DNA from: Chromatiales bacterium | GTDB taxonomy: Bacteria > Pseudomonadota > Gammaproteobacteria > Steroidobacterales > GCA-2729495 | DNA: 64,000 nucleotides | Reading direction: 5' to 3' | Assembly (NCBI GenBank): GCA_020831895.1 | Contig: JAFIFS010000085.1 | Span: 1 to 64,000 of the forward strand | Shown here: piece by piece, positions 56,344-64,000 of the stretch | Position numbering within the stretch: the stretch's first letter is position 1 | How the letters are laid out: every line of letters begins with the position of its first letter | The notes under the pieces: generated by a model | Seen by the model: only the letters and a program-made list of their open reading frames with translations | Told to the model about the DNA's origin: nothing | Databases searched by the model: none | Translations under genes and position numbers: made by a program

Positions 56344-57264
56344 ATGCTGCGCTTCACGCTGAACCGCCTGCTCGGCGCGATCCCGACCCTGCTGATCCTG
56401 ATCGCGGTCGCCTTCTTCCTGATCCGCATGGCCCCCGGCGGCCCCTTCGACAGCGAGCGCCAGCTGCCGCCGGAGATCGAGGCCAACCTGCGCGCGGCCT
56501 ACAACCTCGACGCGCCGCTGCACCAGCAGTTCCTGCGCTACCTCGCCGACCTCGCCCGCGGCGACTTCGGCCCCTCGTTTCAGTACCGCGACTTCACCGT
56601 CACCGAGCTGATCGCCAGCGGCTTCCCGGTCTCGCTGCGCCTCGGTGGCCTCGCGCTGCTGCTCGCCCTCGTGCTCGGCGTGACCGCCGGCACGCTGGCC
56701 GCGATGCGCCAGAACCGCGCCCCGGACTACGCAGTGATGGCGGTCTCGATGACCGGCATCTCGGTGCCGAACTTCGTCATGGCACCGCTGCTGGTGCTGG
56801 TGTTCGCCGTGCTGCTCGGCTGGCTGCCGGCCGGCGGCCTCGGCGATGGCGGCTGGCGCCACCTGCTGCTGCCGGTGATCTGCCTCGCGCTGCCGCAGGT
56901 CGCCTACATCGCCCGGCTGACCCGCGGCAGCATGATCGAGGTCCTGCGCAGCCACTTCATCCGCACCGCGCGGGCCCAGGGCCTCGCCATGCACACCATC
57001 GTGCTGCGCCATGCGCTCAAGCCTGCGCTGCTGCCGGTGGTCTCCTTCCTCGGCCCGGCCGCCGCGGGGCTGATCACCGGCTCGGTCGTGATCGAGCAGA
57101 TCTTCGGCCTGCCCGGGCTCGGCCGCTACTTCGTCCAGGGCGCGCTGAACCGCGACTACACGCTGGTGATGGGCGTCGTCGTGTTCTACGGCGCGCTGAT
57201 CATCCTGTTCAACTTCCTCGTCGACCTGCTCTACGGCTGGCTCGACCCGCGCGTGAAGGCATGA
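56344..57264 (+). CDS. oppB: Oligopeptide ABC transporter permease OppB
   Basis: A 306-residue, six-helix permease. It starts MLRFTLNRLLGAIPTLLILI and has the EAA loop TRGSMIEVLRSHFIRTARAQGL that docks on the ATPase, and the end YGWLDPRVK. It belongs to the operon SBP-oppB-oppC-oppDF and overlaps oppC by 4 bases (ATGA). Confidence 0.95.
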   Translation: MLRFTLNRLLGAIPTLLILIAVAFFLIRMAPGGPFDSERQLPPEIEANLRAAYNLDAPLHQQFLRYLADLARGDFGPSFQYRDFTVTELIASGFPVSLRLGGLALLLALVLGVTAGTLAAMRQNRAPDYAVMAVSMTGISVPNFVMAPLLVLVFAVLLGWLPAGGLGDGGWRHLLLPVICLALPQVAYIARLTRGSMIEVLRSHFIRTARAQGLAMHTIVLRHALKPALLPVVSFLGPAAAGLITGSVVIEQIFGLPGLGRYFVQGALNRDYTLVMGVVVFYGALIILFNFLVDLLYGWLDPRVKA

Positions 57265-58132
57265 ACCTTGCCACGCAGACTAGCGAGAGCCTGTGGAGCG
57301 ATGCCCGCCAGAGCCTCGCGCGCAACCGCGCGGCGATGGTCTCGGCCGTGCTGCTGCTGCTGATCGGCATCGCCTGCGTGCTCGGGCCGTGGCTCAGCCC
57401 GCACGACTACGCGGCGACCGACTGGGACCGGATCGCGGCCCCGCCGGCGCTGGAACGCGCCCACCTGTTCGGCACCGACACGCTGGGCCGTGACCTGCTG
57501 GTGCGCACGCTGCATGGCGGGCGCATCTCGCTGATGGTCGGCATCGTCGCGACACTGGTCAGCCTCGTCATCGGCATCAGCTGGGGCGCGATCGCCGGCT
57601 ACATGGGCGGGCGCGTCGACCAGGTGATGATGCGCATCGTCGACATCCTCTATGCGCTGCCGTTCATGTTCCTGGTGATCCTGCTGATGGTGCTGTTCGG
57701 CCGCAACATCCTGCTGATCTTCATCGCGATCGGCGCGATCAACTGGCTGGACATGGCGCGCATCGTGCGCGGGCAGACGCTGAGCCTGAAAGAGCGCGAA
57801 TTCATCGAGGCCGCGCGCGCCGGCGGCGTCTCCGGCCCGCGCATCATCCTGCGCCACATCGTGCCCAACCTGCTGGGCGTCGTCGCCGTCTACGTGACGC
57901 TGACCATCCCGCAGGTGATCCTGGTCGAATCCTTCCTGAGCTTCTTAGGATTAGGCGTACAGGAGCCGATGACCTCCTGGGGCGCGCTGGTCAACGAGGG
58001 CGCCCAGGAGATGGAAACCGCGCCCTGGATGCTGCTGTTCCCGGCGCTGTTCCTGGCGACGACCCTGTTCTGCTTCAACTTCCTCGGCGACGGGTTGCGC
58101 GATGCGCTGGACCCGCGCGACCGCCGCGCCTG

Positions 58133-58133
<1 letters not shown>
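57261..58133 (+). CDS. oppC: Oligopeptide ABC transporter permease OppC
   Basis: A 290-residue permease with an N-terminal OppC_N segment (SLARNRAAMVSAVLLLLIGI), HLFGTDTLGRDLLVR, the EAA loop LSLKEREFIEAARAGGVSG, and GDGLRDALDPRDR at the end. Its stop TGA overlaps the ATG of oppDF by one base. Confidence 0.95.
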
Positions 58134-59953
<1,820 letters not shown>

Positions 59954-59968
59954 CGGGCTGCTCTGCGT

Positions 59969-60358
59969 TCAGGCCAGCGGCTTCACACGTTTGCCGAACT
60001 GCCTGCCAAGCTTGCGGTCTGCGCTGAGCAGCGGCACATCCAGGTACTCCGCGAGCGCAACGAACTCGCAATCATAGGCAGAGCAACCCGACTGCGCTGC
60101 CAGCTCCAGCACCGTGGCCGAATCCACCGCGAACTCCAGGGGTGCAAGCAGCCGCTCCGCCTCCTCCTGGATGGACTGGGCGGTGGGCAGTTCAAACCGC
60201 CCCAAGCGGACAAGCGTGGCCAGCACATTGCGGAACTCGCTTCGCCACAGCAGCGGCGCGGCCCATTCCGGATCCCGGCGGTACAGAGCCTCCGCAGCGC
60301 TCGAACGGTCCCCGGGAACGAACAGGTAGGCGATGACGTTGGTATCGACGACGATCAA
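59969..60358 (-). CDS. vapC: VapC-type PIN-domain toxin
   Basis: A 129-residue PIN ribonuclease with the acidic quartet in the expected places: MIVVDTNVIAYL (Asp5), SEFRNVL (Glu), AYDCEFVALAE (Asp and Glu), LLSADRKLGRQF (Asp). Its start overlaps the antitoxin stop by 4 bases (ATGA), typical of coupled toxin-antitoxin pairs. It lies only 15 bases after the oppDF stop on the opposite strand. Confidence 0.92.
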   Translation of the reverse strand: MIVVDTNVIAYLFVPGDRSSAAEALYRRDPEWAAPLLWRSEFRNVLATLVRLGRFELPTAQSIQEEAERLLAPLEFAVDSATVLELAAQSGCSAYDCEFVALAEYLDVPLLSADRKLGRQFGKRVKPLA

Positions 60359-60600
60359 CGCCGCTTCCGGTCCAGGGCTGCCTGGATCTCATCCAGCGTT
60401 AGCGGCGGGCCTGTATAGCGCTCCCGCAGCTGCCGAGCCCGCCGGAGAGAGGCCTCGACGTCCGTGGTGTGCGGCGCCAGTATCTCCTCGAGCCGGGCAA
60501 TGATCTCGCTGTTGAGGCTGCGGTGATGACGGTCCGCAGCCATCCGGATTCGCTTGTAGAGGCGTTCCGGGATGTTCTTCAGGGTGATGGAAGTACTCAT
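60355..60600 (-). CDS. vapB: Ribbon-helix-helix (Arc/FitA-type) antitoxin
   Basis: An 81-residue antitoxin: MSTSITLKNIPERLYKRIR forms the RHH beta strand and first helix, and HHRSLNSEIIARLEE the second, while the C-terminal SLRRARQLRERYTGPPLTLDE would wrap the toxin. The start at 60600 is preferred to a longer frame that runs 35 codons upstream through the operator. A degenerate relative lies at 62223-62489. Confidence 0.9.
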   Translation of the reverse strand: MSTSITLKNIPERLYKRIRMAADRHHRSLNSEIIARLEEILAPHTTDVEASLRRARQLRERYTGPPLTLDEIQAALDRKRR

Positions 60601-60619
60601 GGCCACGTGACCCGGGAAA

Positions 60620-60640
60620 CCATAATGGTTCCAATATGGT
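60620..60640. promoter_or_regulatory. vapB operator candidate
   Basis: Direct repeats CCATAATGGT (60620-60629) and CCAATATGGT (60631-60640), 11 bp apart, one helical turn, 20-40 bases upstream of the vapB start. This is the spacing expected for two RHH dimers side by side, so it probably mediates autoregulation. Confidence 0.6.
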
Positions 60641-61134
60641 ATTGACGCTGGGCCTCCGGCGCAAGCGCCGGCCTTGTGCTGCCACGCAGGAAACGCATCA
60701 CCCATTGCAAATAGGCCTGTCGGTCGGACAACTCATCTGGCGCGTGCGCAGCTTCTCGTGCATGGTCACAAACAGACCCATCGCCGGCTCCGTGTCGCTG
60801 ATCCTGCCCTGAAGACCAGGCAGGTTATGCGACACCTGCTAGGCCAGGTGTTTGTTTTGCCAGAGCAGGCCTGGCCGAGCCAGCAGCATATCCGACGGAT
60901 TTGGGGTGAAACTTCACCCCATTTGGGTCCTAAGTAATATTTGGGTGCCTAGGAGGAAGAAATCGTGAGTCGCCTGAAGGGTGAGCACAACCCCGATGAC
61001 TGGGATGGGGCCGATTAATCGGAAGAAATGTTTGATCCCGAACTTCACGTACCAGAACGGCAAGTGCAAGGCGCGTATCCGGATATAGAGGCACAGATAC
61101 CCTCTTGGCCAGTGGATAACAAGACATACGTAAC
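60641..61134. other. Gene-poor, lower-GC insert between ATPase copies
   Basis: About 490 bases without a convincing gene. It contains a hyphenated palindrome GGGGTGAA-AC-TTCACCCC (60903-60920) and an 18-bp-period direct repeat beginning ATTTGGGT (60921 and 60939). A consensus AGGAGG (60951) lies 8 bases before a 17-codon GTG frame (60965-61018, MSRLKGEHNPDDWDGAD). Similarity to the fused ATPase resumes abruptly at about 61135, so this is one breakpoint of a duplication. Base use is visibly less GC-rich than the flanks. Confidence 0.5.
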
Positions 61135-61254
61135 GGCAGCATCGACCAGGTCTACGCGACGCCTGCCAGCGACTACACCCGCCGCCTGCTCGCCGCCGCC
61201 CCGCGCCTGGACAAGCCCCGCAGCCTGCAGCCCCCGCTGCCGGCCGACGCGCCC

Positions 61255-62262
61255 GTGCTGCTCTCGGCCCGCGACGTGGAAGTGCGCTTCCGGCTGCCCC
61301 CCGCCACCCTGTTCGGCCGCCGGCGCAGCCTGCACGCCGTCAACGGCGTTGCGCTGGAACTGCGCGAGCGCGAGACGTTGGGGATAGTCGGCGAATCCGG
61401 CTGCGGCAAGTCCACCCTCGCCCGCGCGCTGCTCCGCCTGGTGCCGCTGGAGCAAGGCGCGGTCAGCTTCCTCGGCCGCGATCTCGCCCGGCTCAGCGGG
61501 GAGGCACTGCGCCAGCAGCGGCGCGAAATGCAGCTGGTCTTCCAGGACCCGCTGGCCGCACTGGACCCGCGCATGACCATACGCGACATCGTCGCCGAGC
61601 CCCTCACCACCTTCCAGCCCCAGCTCTCCGCAACGGAAGTCACCGCCCGCGTCACCGAAATGCTCGAGGCCGTCGGCCTGGAGGCCGCCCATCTGCGCCG
61701 CTACCCGCACCAGTTCTCCGGCGGCCAGTGCCAGCGCATAGGCATTGCCCGGGCCCTGGTCCTGCGCCCGAAGCTGCTGGTCTGCGATGAGCCCGTCAGC
61801 GCGCTGGACGTCACCGTCCAGGCCCAGATCATCAACCTGCTGGCCGACCTGCAGCAGCGCTTTGGGCTGACGATGATCTTCATTGCGCATGATCTCGCCG
61901 TGGTGCGGGAGATCAGCCACCGGGTGATGGTGATGTACCTGGGGCGGGCGGTGGAGGTGGCGGCAGTAGAGCGGCTGTATGAATCGCCGGAGCATCCGTA
62001 TACGCGGGCGCTGCTGGCGGCGGTGCCGGTGCCGGTGCCGGTGCCGGATCCGGAGCGGGAGCGGGAGCGCAGCCGGGTGCGTACACCGCTCGGCGGGGAG
62101 CCGCCCTCGGCGTTTGCGCCGCCGTCAGGGTGTGCGTTCCGGACGCGGTGTCCGTATGCGGTGGAGAGATGTGCGGAGGAGTGGCCGGGGTTGAGGGAGT
62201 ATTGGGGGGCGATGGTGGCTTGTCATCGGGTGGGGGAGTTGGGGGACCCGGGCAGGGACTGA
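61255..62262 (+). CDS. 5'-truncated paralogue of OppDF, second ATPase half only
   Basis: From the first usable GTG (61255) it encodes 335 residues: GESGCGKST, FSGGQCQRI, LLVCDEPVSALD, and the Cys-rich tail, all intact. Similarity to OppDF continues 5' of this start to about 61135 (IDQVYATPASDYTRRLLAAAPRLD), where the frame has no start and then hits a stop at 61117. So the first ATPase half was lost by truncation, not by gene design. It might still make an OppF-like subunit if promoter and start work. The linker has expanded hexamer repeats compared with the parent. Confidence 0.85.
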   Translation: MLLSARDVEVRFRLPPATLFGRRRSLHAVNGVALELRERETLGIVGESGCGKSTLARALLRLVPLEQGAVSFLGRDLARLSGEALRQQRREMQLVFQDPLAALDPRMTIRDIVAEPLTTFQPQLSATEVTARVTEMLEAVGLEAAHLRRYPHQFSGGQCQRIGIARALVLRPKLLVCDEPVSALDVTVQAQIINLLADLQQRFGLTMIFIAHDLAVVREISHRVMVMYLGRAVEVAAVERLYESPEHPYTRALLAAVPVPVPVPDPERERERSRVRTPLGGEPPSAFAPPSGCAFRTRCPYAVERCAEEWPGLREYWGAMVACHRVGELGDPGRD

Positions 62263-62489
62263 CGGCGGGGGCTGGTCTGGCCCCTGCCCGTAGCGGCCTC
62301 GATCTCGTTCAGCTCCACCGGACGGCCCGAGTAGCGCTCGCGTAGCTCCCGTGCGCGCCGGAGTGACTCCTCGACATTGGCCGGGCCGACGGACAGCCCC
62401 AGTTCAAGGCCGGCGATGATTTCGCTGTCGAGGCTACGAAGGTGCGGGTCCGCCGCCATCTGGAGGCGTGCCGTCCGCAGCAAGGACAT
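62223..62489 (-). pseudogene. Degenerate vapB-like antitoxin remnant
   Basis: An 88-codon frame reading MAADPHLRSLDSEIIAGLE...SLRRARELRERYSGRPVELNEIEAA, clearly related to the vapB at 60355. The N-terminal RHH strand is lost (MSLLRTARLQ replaces the ITLKNIPERLYKRIR segment), no vapC follows, and the C-terminus runs 40 bases into the antisense of the truncated ATPase gene. Probably non-functional. Confidence 0.75.
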
Positions 62490-62516
62490 TGTGCCCGCTG
62501 CGCTGCGCGCTAGAAT
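62489..62516 (+). promoter_or_regulatory. Promoter of the thioredoxin-fold lipoprotein gene
   Basis: TTGTGC (62489-62494), 16-bp spacer, TAGAAT (62511-62516). The first ATG (62523) would fall at the predicted transcription start, implying leaderless translation or a start at 62541 or 62553. Confidence 0.45.
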
Positions 62517-62522
62517 CGTCGC

Positions 62523-63806
62523 ATGTCGAATGCCAGCCTGATGCCTCCCGCCATGGCCCGCGCCGCGCGCGGCTTCCTTCCCGCCTGCCTCCTGCTGGCC
62601 ACGATGCTGGTCGGCTGTGCCCCGTCGCCGCCGGGAGTCCCGGCGCTGGAGGGCCGCTGGCGCGGCGAGCTGATGACACCCGGCGGTGCGCTGCCGTTTG
62701 GCATCGAGTTCGGCCGCGACGAACAGGGCGCTTTGGCCGCCTGGTACCTGAACGGCGCGGAGCGCGCGCCGGTGACCGAGGTGAGCCTGGAGGGCGACCA
62801 GCTCGTGCTGGCAATCCCGGCCCTGGCCAGCCGGATCGGCGCCACGCTGGATGAGCGCGGCCTGACCGGCCAGCTGGAGCTGCTGGGCCGCGGTGCCGAG
62901 ACGGCGGTGATCCCGTTCTCGGCGCGGCCGGCCGACTACCGCTTCTACCCCACCCCGGCCCCGGCCAGCCTGGACATGAACGGGCGCTGGCAGGCGGAGT
63001 TCCTCGCCTTTGGCCAGACTATCCCGGCCGTCGGCGAGTTCGTCCAGGAGGGCAGCCGGGTGACTGGCACCTTCCTGACGCCGACCGGCGACTACCGCTT
63101 CCTCGAGGGCGAGGTGCGCGACCGCGAGCTGTACCTCTCCACCTTCGCCGGCGGCCACGTATTCCTGTTCCGCGCGACCGAAGGGCCGGGCGGCGTGCTG
63201 GTCGGCCAGTTCTGGTCGGGTCTGGGCGAGCCGCAGAGCTGGACCGCGGTGGCCGACCCGGTGGCCGAGCTGCCGGATCCGTGGAGCCGCACCCGGATTG
63301 CCGGCGATCGCTTCGAGTTCGCCTTCCCGGACCCGCAGGGGCAGCCGGTATCGCTGGCCGACCCGCGCTTCGCCGGCCAGGTGGTGATCGTGACGATTGC
63401 CGGTAGCTGGTGCCCGAACTCCCACGACGAGGCCGCCTTCATTGTGCCGTTCGTGGCGGCCAACGCCGACCGCGGCCTGGCGGCGGTCGGCCTGATGTTC
63501 GAGCATCACGCCAAGTTCGAGCTGGCCAGCGAGGCGCTGCGCCACTACCAGGCCCACCAGCGCATCGACTTCCCGCTGCTGGTGGCCGGCACCTCGAACC
63601 GGCGCCAGGCGTCCGCGGCGCTGCGCGAGCTGGGGCTGGAGGGCGTGGTGGCCTTCCCGACCACCGTGGTGCTGGACCGCCAGCACCGCGTGCGCCGTGT
63701 GCACACCGGCTTCCGCGGTCCCGCGACGGGCGAGCACTACGAGCAGTGGCAGAGCGAGTTCACGGCCTTCATCGACGAGCTGCTGGCGGAACCGCCGCCC
63801 GGCTGA
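62523..63806 (+). CDS. Lipoprotein with TlpA/thioredoxin-like C-terminal domain
   Basis: A 427-residue protein with lipobox LVGC (about residue 32). Residues about 40-260 form a beta-rich region of repeated small strands. From about 265 a redoxin fold begins: GQVVIVTIAGSWCPNSHDEAAFIVPF has WCPNS at the TlpA active-site position, with Ser instead of the second Cys, so a thiol-disulfide exchange via a single Cys or a non-redox role is likely. GVVAFPTTVVLDRQHRV carries the cis-Pro. No specific partner is recognised. It is followed 12 bases later by yajQ. Confidence 0.85.
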   Translation: MSNASLMPPAMARAARGFLPACLLLATMLVGCAPSPPGVPALEGRWRGELMTPGGALPFGIEFGRDEQGALAAWYLNGAERAPVTEVSLEGDQLVLAIPALASRIGATLDERGLTGQLELLGRGAETAVIPFSARPADYRFYPTPAPASLDMNGRWQAEFLAFGQTIPAVGEFVQEGSRVTGTFLTPTGDYRFLEGEVRDRELYLSTFAGGHVFLFRATEGPGGVLVGQFWSGLGEPQSWTAVADPVAELPDPWSRTRIAGDRFEFAFPDPQGQPVSLADPRFAGQVVIVTIAGSWCPNSHDEAAFIVPFVAANADRGLAAVGLMFEHHAKFELASEALRHYQAHQRIDFPLLVAGTSNRRQASAALRELGLEGVVAFPTTVVLDRQHRVRRVHTGFRGPATGEHYEQWQSEFTAFIDELLAEPPPG

Positions 63807-63818
63807 GCGGAGTAGAGC

Positions 63819-64000
63819 ATGCCTTCATTCGACGTGGTATCCGAAGTCGACCTGCACGAGCTGCGCAACGGCGTGGACCAGGCCAGCCGTGAGGTGGGCA
63901 CCCGCTTTGACTTCAAGGGCAGTGACGCCAGCTTCACGCTGGAAGAACAGGTGATCAGGCTGGAGGCTCAGTCCGAGTTCCAGCTGCAGCAGATGATGGA
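63819..64000 (+). CDS. yajQ: YajQ family nucleotide-binding protein, cut by window end
   Basis: The first 60 codons of a YajQ/UPF0234 protein: [20 protein letters not shown], then [13 protein letters not shown] and EEQVIRLEAQSEFQLQQMM. Family members bind c-di-GMP or other nucleotides and RNA. The frame is intact to the window edge. A decayed copy of this 5' end and of the preceding gene's tail is at 51043-51280. Confidence 0.93.
   Translation, partial: MPSFDVVSEVDLHELRNGVDQASREVGTRFDFKGSDASFTLEEQVIRLEAQSEFQLQQMM

Noticed and set aside
54717..56486. 589-codon antisense frame opposite the oligopeptide-binding protein
   Set aside because: Low-complexity Val/Arg/Gln-rich product typical of antisense of a GC-rich gene; the sense strand has clear OppA motifs.
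60674..60937. 87-codon frame in the spacer after vapB
   Set aside because: Overlaps the vapB upstream region, no family motif and no ribosome-binding site.
61028..61387. 119-codon ATG frame running into the truncated ATPase copy
   Set aside because: After about 35 codons it reads the ATPase DNA in a wrong frame; no similarity to known proteins.

Overview
The window is a GC-rich chromosomal segment of an aerobic, Gram-negative gammaproteobacterium. This is inferred from a gyrB-recF-dnaN-dnaA | rpmH-rnpA-yidC-mnmE-mnmG block, an aa3-type oxidase cluster with ctaG, surf1 and heme A synthase, a bioC/bioB/comF neighbourhood, gamma-length GyrB (805 aa), and a REP-like inverted repeat. I cannot fix the order or genus. 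No rRNA, tRNA, CRISPR array, transposase or prophage was seen.

The replication origin region is the organising feature. Genes left of about 44.1 kb lie mostly on the minus strand and genes to the right mostly on the plus strand, as expected for co-orientation with replication leaving an origin near dnaA. The dnaA-dnaN spacer (42511-42758) is AT-rich with DnaA-box-like sites and is the best oriC candidate. The 990-bp gyrB-recF spacer and recF carry six parS-like sites (centromere for ParB), two of them matching the consensus exactly. The usual gammaproteobacterial partners rsmG and parAB do not follow mnmG here.

Layout: 0.2-6.7 kb, a very large exported SpvB/FG-GAP/RHS protein with a translationally coupled two-helix membrane protein. 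6.7-8.7 kb, tatABC and dtd. 9-12.7 kb, a TRAP transporter (2-oxoacid type binding lipoprotein, separate convergent DctQM permeases) around a cyclophilin gene. 12.8-20.3 kb, a membrane protein, trkAH potassium uptake, an alpha/beta-hydrolase membrane protein and uvrD. 20.4-28.6 kb, cytochrome c oxidase structural and assembly genes, including a 38-codon single-helix ORF. 28.7-36.8 kb, biotin genes, comF, GST, a Mrp-DUF971 fusion coupled to an Nfu-type scaffold, a Tat-exported SDR and a flavin-binding-fold protein. 36.9-47.8 kb, the replication/translation core.

To the right of mnmE the chromosome is more rearranged. There is a cadherin-like/beta-propeller lipoprotein, an exported SDR, a broken yajQ copy beside a nested inverted repeat, a diguanylate-cyclase-like protein, mnmG, and an oligopeptide ABC operon whose two ATPases are fused. 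A vapBC pair and an odd 0.5-kb stretch follow. Then comes a 5'-truncated second copy of the fused ATPase with a degenerate vapB. The window ends with a thioredoxin-fold lipoprotein and the intact start of yajQ.

Non-ATG starts coupled to the upstream stop (GTGA/TTGA overlaps) recur. rnpA has no canonical start codon where homology says it should begin.
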